Below are positions 18,347 to 27,479 of a stretch of 64,000 bases of DNA, piece by piece; the first letter of the stretch is position 1; every line of letters begins with the position of its first letter. The notes under the pieces were generated by a model. It saw only the letters and a list, made by a program, of their open reading frames with translations. It ran no database searches and was not told the origin of the DNA. The stretch is taken from positions 113,699 to 177,698 of the forward strand of contig NZ_VUOA01000018.1 of NCBI RefSeq assembly GCF_008386575.1, read 5' to 3'. The stretch is from Salinarimonas soli. Its GTDB lineage: Bacteria; Pseudomonadota; Alphaproteobacteria; Rhizobiales; Beijerinckiaceae. The position numbers were made by a program, and so were the translations under genes.

Positions 18347-19837
18347 ATGGCGTCGAATGCCCTGATCGCCCGCCTGGAAAAGTCCGTTGCGGAGTTTCGC
18401 AGCGCGCCGAGCAACAACGACGCCGAGACGGCGCTCCTCGGCGCCCTGCTCGTCAACAACGACGCGTTCTATCGCGTCGCGGACTTCCTGGAGGCGCAGC
18501 ACTTCCACAACGAGCACCACCGGCGGATCTTCGAGACCATCGTGGCGCTCATCAAGGCCGGCAAGGTCGCGACCCCCATCACCCTCAAGACCCACCTGGG
18601 CGAGGGCGACGTGGGGGGCATCCCGATGTACCAGTACCTCATCCGGCTCGCCGGTGAGGCGACCACGATCATCAACGCCGAGGATTACGGACGCACGATC
18701 TACGACCTCGCGATCCGCCGGAACCTGATCAAGATCGGCGAGGAGATGGTCAACGTCGCCTACGACGCGCCGATGGAGACCACCCCGCGCGACCAGATCG
18801 AGGTGGCCGAGAAGAAGCTCTACGAGCTCGCCGAGAGCGGGCGCTACGACGGCGGCTTCCAGACCTTCAACACGGCGCTCACCGCCGCCCTCGACATGGC
18901 CGCCAAGGCCTACGAGCGCGACGGGCAGCTCTCGGGCGTGGCGACAGGCCTGCACGACCTCGACCGCATGATGGGCGGCCTCCAGCCCTCCGACCTCATC
19001 ATCATCGCGGGGCGCCCGGCCATGGGCAAGACCTCGCTCGTGACCAACATCGCCTTCAACGTCGCCAAGGCCTACCGGGGCGAAAAGCGGCCGGACGGCT
19101 CGACGGAAACAGTGAACGGCGGCATCGTCGGCTTCTTCTCGTGCGAGATGTCGGCCGAGCAGCTCGCCACCCGCATCATCGCCGAGCAATCGGGTATCCC
19201 CTCCTACAAGATCCGCCGCGGCGACATTCGCGAGGACGAGTTCCACAAGGTCTCGGACGCCGTGCGGGAGATGCAGACGGTGCCCTTCTACATCGACCAG
19301 ACCGGCGGCTTGTCCATCGCGGGCCTCACCGCCCGGGCCCGCCGCCTCAAGCGCCAGCGCGGCCTCGACCTCCTGGTCGTCGACTATCTCCAGCTGCTGT
19401 CGGGCTCCTCGAAGAAGGGCGAGAACCGGGTACAGGAGCTCACCGAGATCACCACGGGCCTCAAGGCGCTCGCCAAGGAGCTCTCGGTGCCGCTCATCGC
19501 CCTCTCCCAGCTCTCGCGTCAGGTGGAATCGCGCGACGACAAGCGGCCGCAGCTCTCGGACCTGCGTGAGTCGGGCTCCATCGAGCAGGACGCCGACGTA
19601 GTGATGTTCGTGTACCGCGAGGAGTACTACCTCAAGAACAAGGAGCCGAAGCCCGGCACCGAGGAGCACTTCAAGTGGCAGACCGAGATGGACCAGGCTC
19701 ACGGCAAGGCCGAGGTCATCATCGGCAAGCAGCGCCACGGCCCCACCGGCACCGTCCAGCTCGCCTTCCAGGCCGACGTGACCCGGTTCACCAACCTCGC
19801 CGACGAAGACAAGATGCCCGAGCGCATGGGGGATTGA
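18347..19837 (+). CDS. dnaB: Replicative DNA helicase DnaB
   Basis: Hexameric helicase that unwinds DNA at the replication fork. The 496 residues contain the N-terminal DnaB domain (NDAETALLGALLVNNDAF), the linker, and the RecA-like domain. The latter has Walker A (GRPAMGKTS, about residue 222), LLVVDYLQLL (Walker B) and SQLSRQVESRDDKRP. No intein interrupts the P-loop. The ATG at 18347 is chosen because it gives the usual length; an in-frame ATG at 18290 (515 aa) has no clear ribosome site but cannot be excluded. Confidence 0.97.
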   Translation: MASNALIARLEKSVAEFRSAPSNNDAETALLGALLVNNDAFYRVADFLEAQHFHNEHHRRIFETIVALIKAGKVATPITLKTHLGEGDVGGIPMYQYLIRLAGEATTIINAEDYGRTIYDLAIRRNLIKIGEEMVNVAYDAPMETTPRDQIEVAEKKLYELAESGRYDGGFQTFNTALTAALDMAAKAYERDGQLSGVATGLHDLDRMMGGLQPSDLIIIAGRPAMGKTSLVTNIAFNVAKAYRGEKRPDGSTETVNGGIVGFFSCEMSAEQLATRIIAEQSGIPSYKIRRGDIREDEFHKVSDAVREMQTVPFYIDQTGGLSIAGLTARARRLKRQRGLDLLVVDYLQLLSGSSKKGENRVQELTEITTGLKALAKELSVPLIALSQLSRQVESRDDKRPQLSDLRESGSIEQDADVVMFVYREEYYLKNKEPKPGTEEHFKWQTEMDQAHGKAEVIIGKQRHGPTGTVQLAFQADVTRFTNLADEDKMPERMGD

Positions 19838-19891
19838 GGGCTGGGGCCCCGCCCCGGCCTGCGCTATGCTGGCGGGCCGATGGAGACCCCC

Positions 19892-20359
19892 ATGTCCTTC
19901 GCCAAGCACCCGAAGCCCCAGCCCGCCCCGGCGGCCTACGAGGAGGACGCCTATACGTGGGCGCTCGAGCAGGCGGCCCTCCTGCGCGCGGGGCGCTTCG
20001 AGGCGATCGATGTGGAAAATATTGCGGAGGAGATCGAGACGGTGGGGCGGTCGGAGTTCGCGCGGCTGCGGAGCAGCTTCCGGATCATCATGCTCCACCT
20101 CTTGAAACGGGATCGTCAGCCCGAGCGGCGCAGCCGATCGTGGGTGTCCTCGATCCTGACCCATCGGCTCGACGCGGCCGAGACGCTCGCAGAGAATCCT
20201 GGCCTGAAAAGCCGCGTCTCCGAGGCCCTCGCCGGTGCCTATGCCCGCGCCCGCATCGAGGCGATCGCCGAGACGGGGCTCCCGGAGGGCGCCCTTCCTG
20301 AGACCTGCCCCTACGACCTCGACGCTGTGATGACCCGCGAGATCCAATGGGCGCCTTGA
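19892..20359 (+). CDS. DUF29 family protein
   Basis: A 155-residue protein of the DUF29 family, recognised by YEEDAYTWALEQAALLRAGRFEAIDVENIAEEIETVGRSE followed by the HLLKRDRQPERRSRSW region. DUF29 genes are abundant in cyanobacteria and alphaproteobacteria and have no known function. The start at 19892 has GGAG six bases upstream; an ATG at 19880 is the alternative. It overlaps the alr start by 13 bases. Confidence 0.9.
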   Translation: MSFAKHPKPQPAPAAYEEDAYTWALEQAALLRAGRFEAIDVENIAEEIETVGRSEFARLRSSFRIIMLHLLKRDRQPERRSRSWVSSILTHRLDAAETLAENPGLKSRVSEALAGAYARARIEAIAETGLPEGALPETCPYDLDAVMTREIQWAP

Positions 20360-21465
20360 GCGGAGGCGCGATCCTCACCATCGATCTCGGAGCGCTTGCG
20401 GACAACTGGCGGACGCTCCGCGACCGGTCCGGCGGAGCCGAGTGCGCGGCGGTCGTGAAGGCCGACGCCTATGGCCTTGGCATCGAGCCCGCGGCGGCCG
20501 CCCTCGCCGCCGCCGGCTGCCGCACGTTCTTCGTCGCCCATCTGTCCGAGGCACGCCGGGTCCGGCATGCCTGCGCCGACGCCACGATCTATGTGCTCAA
20601 TGGCCTCCTGCCGGGGAGCGAGGGCGCGTTCCTGCCCGACGGCATCCGCCCGGTGCTGGGCTCACCCGAAGAAATCGTCGACTGGGCGGCGTTCTGCCGG
20701 GCGCAAGGAAAGCGGCTGCCGGCGGCGATCCACATTGACACGGGGATGAACCGCCTGGGGCTGCCGGTCGCAGACGCCTTTGATCTCGCGGCGGACCCTA
20801 TTTTGGCAGACTTCAAGCCCGCTCTCCTCATGAGCCACCTCGTCGCTGCCGAGGACACCGCGAACCCCGTCACCGCCCGGCAGGTCGCCGACTTCGAGCG
20901 CGTGCGTGGCGCGTTTCTCGGGGTTCCCGCCTCGCTCGCCAACTCCTCCGGCATCCTCCACGACGGCGTGCCCGGCTACGACCTCGTGCGGGCGGGCTTC
21001 GCGCTCTATGGCGGCAACCCGACGCCGGGGCGGGACAACCCCATGGGGCCCGTGGTGCGGCTGGAGGCCGGGATCGTGCAGTTGCGCGACGTCTCAGACG
21101 GCGAGGCCGTGGGCTATAACGGCACCTGGACGGCTCGGGGCCCGCGGCGGCTCGCGACCCTCTCGATCGGCTACGCGGACGGCTATTCCCGCGCCGCAAG
21201 CGTGACCGATTCGGACGGCGGCACCCCTCGCGGGCAAGCGATCGTGGCGGGACGGCGCTGCCCCTTCGCGGGCCGCGTCTCGATGGACCTCATCATCCTC
21301 GACGTCACCGACGTGCCGCGCGACGCGGTGAAGCGCGGTGACCGGGCGGTCCTGATCGGCGACGATCTCACCATCGACGAGGTCGGGGCGCGGGCCGGCA
21401 CCATCGGTTACGAGGTCCTGACGTCCCTGGGGAAACGCTACGACCGGCGCTATGTCGGGGGGTGA
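20347..21465 (+). CDS. alr: Alanine racemase
   Basis: PLP enzyme making D-alanine for peptidoglycan. The 372-residue chain has the PLP-lysine motif VVKADAYGLG (Lys about residue 38) and the catalytic tyrosine region SIGYADGY (about residue 273). The LSIGYADGYSRAAS and GRVSMDLIILDVTD segments are also family hallmarks. It overlaps the DUF29 gene and precedes radA by 56 bases. D-alanine is also a substrate of the DadA-like enzyme 7 kb downstream. Confidence 0.96.
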   Translation: MGALSGGAILTIDLGALADNWRTLRDRSGGAECAAVVKADAYGLGIEPAAAALAAAGCRTFFVAHLSEARRVRHACADATIYVLNGLLPGSEGAFLPDGIRPVLGSPEEIVDWAAFCRAQGKRLPAAIHIDTGMNRLGLPVADAFDLAADPILADFKPALLMSHLVAAEDTANPVTARQVADFERVRGAFLGVPASLANSSGILHDGVPGYDLVRAGFALYGGNPTPGRDNPMGPVVRLEAGIVQLRDVSDGEAVGYNGTWTARGPRRLATLSIGYADGYSRAASVTDSDGGTPRGQAIVAGRRCPFAGRVSMDLIILDVTDVPRDAVKRGDRAVLIGDDLTIDEVGARAGTIGYEVLTSLGKRYDRRYVGG

Positions 21466-21521
21466 AATCCGCCTCGTTTGTTCCTATTTTGTGCTTTCCC
21501 GCTCCCCTCGCCGAAAATCCG

Positions 21522-22937
21522 ATGGCCAAGAACTCAGCCACCTTCGTCTGCCAGTCCTGCGGGGCGGTCTACAATCGCTGGAAAGGCAAGTGCGAGGCCT
21601 GCGGCGGGTGGAACACGGTCGTCGAGGAGACGGGCGGCGCCCACCCGATGGCGGGCCCCGTCGCCACCAGGCCGTCGCGCGCCAAAGGCCGGATCTTCCC
21701 TCTCGAGGGGCTCACGGGCGAGATCAAGGAGGCGCCGCGCACCGCCGCCGGAATGCCCGAGCTCGACCGGGTGACGGGCGGCGGCTTCGTGAAGGGCTCG
21801 GTGATCCTGATCGGCGGCGACCCCGGCATCGGCAAGTCCACCCTCCTGATGCAGGCCTCCGCGGCGCTGGCGAAGGGCGGACACCGCGTCGCCTACATCT
21901 CCGGCGAGGAAGCGGTGGCGCAGGTGCGCCTGCGGGCCGAGCGGCTGGGCCTCGCCGACGCTCCCGTGGAGCTCGCCGCGGAGACGAACGTCGAGGACAT
22001 CATCGCCACCTTGAGCCAGGGCCGCCCGCCCGCGCTCGCCGTGATCGACTCGATCCAGACCATGTGGACCGAGACCGTGGAATCGGCGCCCGGCACCGTG
22101 ACCCAGGTGCGCGGCAGCGCCCAGGCCCTGATCCGCTTCGCCAAGACGAGCGGCACGGCGGTGATCCTGGTGGGCCACGTCACGAAGGACGGCCAGATCG
22201 CCGGGCCGCGCGTGGTGGAGCACATGGTGGACGCGGTGGTGTCCTTCGAGGGCGACCAGGGGCACCATTTCCGCATCCTGCGCGCGGTGAAGAACCGTTT
22301 CGGCCCCACCGACGAGATCGGCGTGTTCGAGATGTCGGACAAGGGCCTGCGGGAGGTGTCGAACCCCTCTGCCCTGTTCCTCGCCGGACGCGATCTCGCG
22401 GCGCCGGGCACCGCCGTGTTCGCCGGCATGGAGGGCACGCGGCCGCTCCTCGTCGAGATCCAGGCTCTCGTCGCCCCGTCCCCGCTCGGCACCCCGCGCC
22501 GCGCGGTCGTGGGCTGGGACTCGAACCGGCTCGCCATGGTGGTCGCGGTGCTGGAGGCCCATGCGGGCCTGCGGCTCGGCATGCACGACATCTATCTCAA
22601 CGTGGCGGGCGGCTTGCGCATCACCGAGCCCGCGGCCGACCTCGCCGCGGCGGCGGCCCTCGTCTCGTCGCTCTCAGGCTCGCCGCTCTCGTCCGACGCC
22701 GTCTATTTCGGCGAGATCGGGCTGTCGGGCTCCATCCGCCCGGTGGCGCAGGCGCCCGCCCGGCTCAAGGAGGCCGCCAAGCTCGGCTTCACCCGCGCCG
22801 TCTCGCCCTCGAGCCGCGACAAGGCCGACCAGCCGGGATTGTCGGTCGGATCCATCGGCCACATCACGGACATGGTGGCCAACATCGCGGCCGGCTCGCC
22901 CCGGCGGAAGGCCGTCGCGGGGCGCCGGGAGGGCTAG
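21522..22937 (+). CDS. radA: DNA repair protein RadA
   Basis: Branch-migration ATPase of recombination repair (471 aa). An N-terminal zinc finger (C10, C13, C24, C27) is followed by a RecA-like core with Walker A (GGDPGIGKST, about residue 100) and the KNRFG motif (about 257). A C-terminal Lon-protease-like domain lacks the protease role. The start MAKNSATFVCQSCG is standard; a longer in-frame start at 21462 adds a non-conserved leader. It lies between alr and cvpA as in related genomes. Confidence 0.97.
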   Translation: MAKNSATFVCQSCGAVYNRWKGKCEACGGWNTVVEETGGAHPMAGPVATRPSRAKGRIFPLEGLTGEIKEAPRTAAGMPELDRVTGGGFVKGSVILIGGDPGIGKSTLLMQASAALAKGGHRVAYISGEEAVAQVRLRAERLGLADAPVELAAETNVEDIIATLSQGRPPALAVIDSIQTMWTETVESAPGTVTQVRGSAQALIRFAKTSGTAVILVGHVTKDGQIAGPRVVEHMVDAVVSFEGDQGHHFRILRAVKNRFGPTDEIGVFEMSDKGLREVSNPSALFLAGRDLAAPGTAVFAGMEGTRPLLVEIQALVAPSPLGTPRRAVVGWDSNRLAMVVAVLEAHAGLRLGMHDIYLNVAGGLRITEPAADLAAAAALVSSLSGSPLSSDAVYFGEIGLSGSIRPVAQAPARLKEAAKLGFTRAVSPSSRDKADQPGLSVGSIGHITDMVANIAAGSPRRKAVAGRREG

Positions 22938-23110
22938 AGCCGGGAGCCGCCGCGGGCGCGGCTCCGAGGCTTGGAATCCCCCACCTGTGACCTGCAAGCG
23001 CCACCCCGCGCATACGACGCCGAGACGGGTGACGGGGGGCGCGGGGCAAGGTATACGTCGCGGGCTGCGGCGGTCCTGCCGCTGGGTTCGCCACCTCTCG
23101 CCGGTCCTCC

Positions 23111-23737
23111 ATGCCCGTCTCGGTTCTCGATCTTGCCGTTCTCGGCGTCGTGCTCGTCTCCGCCTTGCTAGCAGCGGTGCGGGGCTTCACCCGCGAGGTC
23201 CTCGCGATCGCCGCCTGGGGCACCGCGGCCGCGGCGGCCTGGTTCCTGCACCCGGCGGCCCTGCCCCTGGCGCAGCAATATGTGGGCAGCAAGACCGTGG
23301 CGCTCGCGGCGGCGATCGGCGGCATCTTCATCCTCACCCTGATCGTCGTCTCGATCATCACGGTGAAGATCTCCGACCTCATCCTCGATTCCCGCATCGG
23401 CGCGCTCGACCGGACGCTGGGCTTCGGCTTCGGCGCGGCGCGCGGCTTCCTGATCTGCGTCATCGGCTGGGTGTTCCTGGCCTGGCTCGTTCAGGGCAAG
23501 ATGCCCGAATGGGCCTCCGCGGCCCGCACCCGGCCCGTGCTGGAGAACTCCGGCAACTCCCTCATCGCCATGCTGCCCGACGATCCCGAAGGGCTGCTGC
23601 GCCAGTTCCGCAAGCCTCGCAACGAGGGCGACCCGGCGGAGCCGCCGGCCGAGGAGCCGAGGACCGCGCCCGCTCCGCAGCGACGCACCGACGCACCCCG
23701 CGCCACGGCTCCTGCGGCCGCCCCCGCCGCAAGGTAA
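23111..23737 (+). CDS. cvpA: CvpA family membrane protein
   Basis: A 208-residue inner-membrane protein with four helices (about residues 5-25, 28-50, 62-85, 103-125) and a Pro/Ala-rich cytoplasmic tail. The segment DLAVLGVVLVSALLAAVRGFTREVLAI is the CvpA signature. The gene sits just before purF, the conserved arrangement. CvpA is needed for colicin V export in E. coli and is linked to envelope homeostasis; the molecular activity is unknown. Confidence 0.92.
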   Translation: MPVSVLDLAVLGVVLVSALLAAVRGFTREVLAIAAWGTAAAAAWFLHPAALPLAQQYVGSKTVALAAAIGGIFILTLIVVSIITVKISDLILDSRIGALDRTLGFGFGAARGFLICVIGWVFLAWLVQGKMPEWASAARTRPVLENSGNSLIAMLPDDPEGLLRQFRKPRNEGDPAEPPAEEPRTAPAPQRRTDAPRATAPAAAPAAR

Positions 23738-23818
23738 GGAGAAGGCCCGATTGGCACCCCCGCGCCGCGGGATTACCTGAGCCAAGGCGCGCCCCCTCCG
23801 GCTGCGCAGGGATGAGCC

Positions 23819-25294
23819 ATGAGCAACCGCAGCGACACCTGGTCCGACCTCGAGCTCGACCTGGACGGCGACACGCTCCGCGAGGAATGCGGCGTGTTCG
23901 GCATCTTCGGCCATCCTGACGCCGCCGCGATCACGGCGCTCGGCCTGCACGCGCTCCAGCATCGCGGGCAGGAGGCGGCCGGCATCGTGAGCTTCGACGG
24001 CAGCCGCTTCCATTCGGAGCGCAAGCTGGGCCTCGTGGGCGATTCGTTCTCCGACCGGGGCACCATCGAGCGGCTGGAGGGCACCTCCGCCGTGGGCCAC
24101 GTGCGCTATTCCACGACGGGCGAGACGGTTTTGCGCAACGTGCAGCCGCTCTTCGCCGAGCTCGACGTGGGCGGCTTCGCGGTCGCCCATAACGGCAACC
24201 TCACCAACGGGCTGACCCTGCGCCGCGACCTCATCCGCGACGGCGCCATCTGCCAGTCGACCACCGACACGGAGGTGATCGTCCACCTCGTGGCGCGCTC
24301 GCGCAAGGGCGGCGTCGTCGAGCGCTTCGTCGACGCGATCCGCCGGATCGAGGGCGCCTATGCCCTCGTGGCGCTCACCAACAAGAAGCTCATCGGCGCC
24401 CGCGATCCGCACGGCATCCGCCCCCTCGTCATCGGCGAGCTCGACGGCCGTTACATCCTGGCCTCCGAAACCTGCGCCCTCGACATCATCGGCGCCCGCT
24501 TCGTGCGCGACGTGGAGAACGGCGAGGTGGTGGTGATCACCGATGCCGGCATCGAATCCCTGCGCTTCGCCCCGCCCCAGGCCGAGCGCCCCTGCGTCTT
24601 CGAGTACATCTACTTCGCCCGGCCCGACTCGGTGGTGAACGGGCGCAGCGTCTATGCCGCCCGCAAGGCTTTCGGCGCGGAGCTCGCCCGCGAGGCGCCG
24701 GCCGACGCCGACGTGATCGTGCCGGTGCCGGACTCCGGCGTCCCGGCGGCGATCGGCTTCGCGCAGGCCTGCGGCGTGCCCTACGAGCTCGGCATCATCC
24801 GCAACCATTATGTCGGCCGCACCTTCATCCAGCCGACCCAGTCCGTGCGCGAGCTCGGCGTGCGGCTGAAGCACTCGGCAAACCGCGCCGTCGTGGAGGG
24901 CAAGCGCATCGTCCTCGTGGACGACAGCCTCGTGCGCGGCACCACCTCGGTGAAGATCGTGCGCATGATGCGCGAGGCCGGCGCCCGCGAGGTGCACTTC
25001 CGCATCGCGAGCCCGCCGATCACCCACCCGGACTTCTACGGCATCGACACGCCGGAGAGGGAAAAGCTCCTCGCCGCGACGCATGACCTGGAGGGCATGC
25101 GAGCTTATATCGGCGCGGACTCGCTCGCCTTCCTCTCCGTGGAAGGCCTCTACCGGGGCTTAGGGTGCGAGCGGCGCAACCCGGCGCGGCCGCAATTCAC
25201 GGATCACTGCTTCACGGGCGACTACCCGACCGCGCTCACCGATCTAACCGTGGCGACCCCGCGCAAGCTCGCGCTCCTCGCCGAGGCCGACTGA
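23819..25294 (+). CDS. purF: Amidophosphoribosyltransferase
   Basis: First committed enzyme of purine synthesis: PRPP plus glutamine to phosphoribosylamine. It has 491 residues. A short propeptide ends at the catalytic Cys24 (EECGVFGIFG), so processing is expected. The glutaminase domain is followed by the PRPP-binding loop VLVDDSLVRGTT. The C-terminal end reads TDHCFTGDYPT, so only one Cys of the Bacillus CxxC cluster-ligand pair is visible; whether an Fe-S cluster is bound is uncertain. Confidence 0.97.
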   Translation: MSNRSDTWSDLELDLDGDTLREECGVFGIFGHPDAAAITALGLHALQHRGQEAAGIVSFDGSRFHSERKLGLVGDSFSDRGTIERLEGTSAVGHVRYSTTGETVLRNVQPLFAELDVGGFAVAHNGNLTNGLTLRRDLIRDGAICQSTTDTEVIVHLVARSRKGGVVERFVDAIRRIEGAYALVALTNKKLIGARDPHGIRPLVIGELDGRYILASETCALDIIGARFVRDVENGEVVVITDAGIESLRFAPPQAERPCVFEYIYFARPDSVVNGRSVYAARKAFGAELAREAPADADVIVPVPDSGVPAAIGFAQACGVPYELGIIRNHYVGRTFIQPTQSVRELGVRLKHSANRAVVEGKRIVLVDDSLVRGTTSVKIVRMMREAGAREVHFRIASPPITHPDFYGIDTPEREKLLAATHDLEGMRAYIGADSLAFLSVEGLYRGLGCERRNPARPQFTDHCFTGDYPTALTDLTVATPRKLALLAEAD

Positions 25295-25298
25295 CCCC

Positions 25299-26042
25299 AT
25301 GACCGACAAGCCCCTCGCCAACCGGATCGCCGTCGTCACGGGCGCGTCGCGCGGCATCGGCCGCGCCGCCGCCCTCGCGCTCGCAGGCCAGGGCGCCCAT
25401 GTCATCGCGCTCGCCCGCACCCAAGGGGCGCTGGAGGAGCTCGATGACGAGATCCGCCGCGCCGGCGGCGCCGCGACGCTCGTGCCCGTGGACCTCAAGG
25501 ATTTCGACGCCCTCGACCGCCTCGGCGCCGCGATCCACGAGCGCTGGGGCCGGCTCGACATCCTCCTCGGCAATGCGGGCCTCCTCGGCGAGATCGCGCC
25601 GGTGACCCATGTGGACCAGCCGGTCTGGGACGCCGTGATGGCCGTGAACGTCACCGCCAACTGGCGCCTGATCCGCTCCCTCGACCCGCTGCTGCGCGCC
25701 TCGGACGCCGGCCGGGCGATCTTCGTCACCTCCGGCGCGGCCCACAAATGCACCGCCTATTGGGGCCCTTACTCCGTCTCCAAAGCGGCGCTCGAAGCCC
25801 TCGTGCGCACCTACGCCAACGAGACGCTCAACACGCCGATCCGGGCCATGCTCCTCAATCCCGGGCCCTTGCGCACCAACATGCGCCGCGCCGCCATGCC
25901 GGGCGAGGATCCCACGACCCTGCGCACGCCCGAGGACCTCGCTCTCCACATCGTGCGCCTCGCGTCGCCCGCCTGGACCGAGACGGGCAAGATCTACGAT
26001 TTCCCGACCGACCGGCTGCTCACGCCGCAGATGCCGGCGTAA
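25299..26042 (+). CDS. SDR family NAD(P)-dependent oxidoreductase
   Basis: A 247-residue short-chain dehydrogenase. It has the cofactor loop TGASRGIG (about residues 12-19), NAG (LGNAG), the catalytic Ser region (FVTSGAAHK) and YSVSK (Tyr about 157, Lys about 161). It starts four bases after purF, so it is probably co-transcribed. The same SDR follows purF in other Hyphomicrobiales. The substrate is unknown. Confidence 0.92.
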   Translation: MTDKPLANRIAVVTGASRGIGRAAALALAGQGAHVIALARTQGALEELDDEIRRAGGAATLVPVDLKDFDALDRLGAAIHERWGRLDILLGNAGLLGEIAPVTHVDQPVWDAVMAVNVTANWRLIRSLDPLLRASDAGRAIFVTSGAAHKCTAYWGPYSVSKAALEALVRTYANETLNTPIRAMLLNPGPLRTNMRRAAMPGEDPTTLRTPEDLALHIVRLASPAWTETGKIYDFPTDRLLTPQMPA

Positions 26043-26048
26043 CGCGCG

Positions 26049-26320
26049 CTCCCCCCTCCCATGGGGAGAGGGGCCGGGCGCGAGGGGTTGGACAGAAAAC
26101 CAGCTGTTTCCAACCCCAGTGATCCCACACTTCCCCCTCGTCCTGAGGTGCCCGCCGAGGCGGGCCTCGAAGGGCGCTCCAGAGGTCTCCCGAAAGCTGT
26201 GGCAGGCGTGGTGCGTGCTTCGAGACGCGCTCTTCGAGCGCTCCTCAGCATGAGAGGGAGATAACTGGATCAGCGTGGTGCCCCCTCACCCCCGGCCCCT
26301 CTCCCCATAGGAGAGGGGAG
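26049..26320. repeat. Outer inverted repeat enclosing a second repeat
   Basis: Two arms of about 30 bases (26049-26078, with CCATGGGGAGAGGGGCCGGG, and 26289-26320, its near complement) flank the palindromic element at 26136-26260. The pair could form one very long cruciform or RNA hairpin. The whole 26043-26376 gap between the SDR and the CidA-type gene is made of these repeats; no gene was seen in it. Confidence 0.8.
26136..26260. repeat. Interspersed palindromic repeat, copy 1
   Basis: A roughly 125-base element with inverted ends (CCTCGTCCTGAGG / CCTCAGCATGAGG). Inside are GCC TCGAAGG and GCTTCGAGACGC half-sites and small hairpins at each end (CCCGCCGAGGCGGG). A second copy with the same layout lies at 56182-56304. 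This is the type of intergenic palindromic repeat that is frequent in Bradyrhizobium/Methylobacterium genomes. Confidence 0.85.
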
Positions 26321-26376
26321 GTCGAGAGCCCCTGGCGTTCTCCATCCCTTTGCACGCACAGTGGGGCACCGGGCCG

Positions 26377-26763
26377 ATGCCCCTCCGGAGCCCCAGCGTG
26401 CTGCGCCCTCTCGTCCTCCTTATCCTGCTCCAATTCATCGGCGAGGCGCTCGCGCGGCTTGGCGGCATCCCCATCCCAGGGCCGGTGATCGGCCTTGCCC
26501 TCCTGGCGCTCGCGGCGGGAATGGTCCCGCGCCTCTTCTCCGAGGTTGAGGCGACGGCCGACACGATCCTGCGGCATCTGTCGCTTCTGTTCGTGCCGGC
26601 GGGCGTGGGCGTGCTCCAACATCTCGGCCTGATCCGACGCGAGGCCCTGCCCATCGTCGCGGTCCTCCTGCTGTCGACCCTCCTCACCCTGCTCGCCACG
26701 GCGCTCACCTTCGCTTGGCTCGCGCGAGACGAGGACGCGCCGCGGGGGAGCGACGAGCCGTGA
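26377..26763 (+). CDS. CidA/LrgA family membrane protein
   Basis: A 128-residue protein with four predicted helices and the family pattern LQFIGEALARLGGIPIPGPVIGLALL. CidA/LrgA proteins are small holin-like partners of the larger CidB/LrgB protein. In bacteria the pairs are implicated in cell lysis control and, in several species, pyruvate or related transport. The ATG at 26377 is used; a TTG at 26350 is possible. The LrgB-type gene overlaps its end by four bases (GTGA). Confidence 0.88.
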   Translation: MPLRSPSVLRPLVLLILLQFIGEALARLGGIPIPGPVIGLALLALAAGMVPRLFSEVEATADTILRHLSLLFVPAGVGVLQHLGLIRREALPIVAVLLLSTLLTLLATALTFAWLARDEDAPRGSDEP

Positions 26764-27479
26764 GCGGTGCACCGGCCGCCTCGTTCTGGGTCTATCTCTC
26801 CACCTCGCCCCTCTTCTGGCTCGGGCTGACGCTCGGCGCATACGTGGCGGCCGACGCGGCGTCCGCCCGCACGGGCCGGCATCCGGTGGCGAACCCCGTC
26901 CTGATCACGATCGCCCTCGTGGGAACCGTGCTCCTCGGCACCGGCACCGACTACGCCACGTATTTCGCGGGCGCGCAGTTCATCCACGTGCTGCTCGGGC
27001 CGGCCACCGTGGCGCTCGCCATCCCCATCGTGCGATACCGGGCCGAGATCCGGCGCAACCTCGTGCCCCTGCTCGCCGCCCTGATGGTGGGGTCGACCAC
27101 GGGCGTGCTGAGCGCGGTGGTGATCGCGAAGGCATTCGGCGGCAGCGCCACGCTCATCGCGTCGGTGGCGCCGAAATCCGTGACGGCGCCCATCGCCATG
27201 GGCGTCGCCCGCGAGATCGGCGGCCTGCCGGAGCTCACGGCGGTGCTGGTGATCGCCACGGGAATCACCGGCGCCGTCCTTGTGACGCCGCTGATGAACC
27301 TGCTCAGGATTCGAGACTGGCGCGCCCGCGGTTTCGCGGTGGGGCTGGCCGCGCACGGCATCGGCACCGCGCGGGCCCTCCAGGTGAACCCTGTGGCCGG
27401 CGTCTTCGCCGCGCTCGCCATGGGGCTCAATGGCCTCGTGACAGCGATCCTGGCGCCGATCATCGCGCGGATGATTTGA
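26760..27479 (+). CDS. lrgB: LrgB/CidB family membrane protein
   Basis: A 239-residue protein with six to eight hydrophobic helices. The conserved core GSVAPKSVT-type segment reads ASVAPKSVTAPIAMGVAREIGG, followed by AHGIGTARALQVN, both hallmarks of LrgB. It is translated with the CidA-type gene: the GTG start overlaps the upstream stop, with GGGGAG before it. The stop directly abuts the end of the convergent DadA-like gene. The pair is probably a transport or lysis-control unit for small carboxylates. Confidence 0.93.
   Translation: MSGAPAASFWVYLSTSPLFWLGLTLGAYVAADAASARTGRHPVANPVLITIALVGTVLLGTGTDYATYFAGAQFIHVLLGPATVALAIPIVRYRAEIRRNLVPLLAALMVGSTTGVLSAVVIAKAFGGSATLIASVAPKSVTAPIAMGVAREIGGLPELTAVLVIATGITGAVLVTPLMNLLRIRDWRARGFAVGLAAHGIGTARALQVNPVAGVFAALAMGLNGLVTAILAPIIARMI

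Noticed and set aside
18170-20347. 725-codon open frame opposite dnaB
   Set aside because: Antisense shadow of a highly conserved gene.
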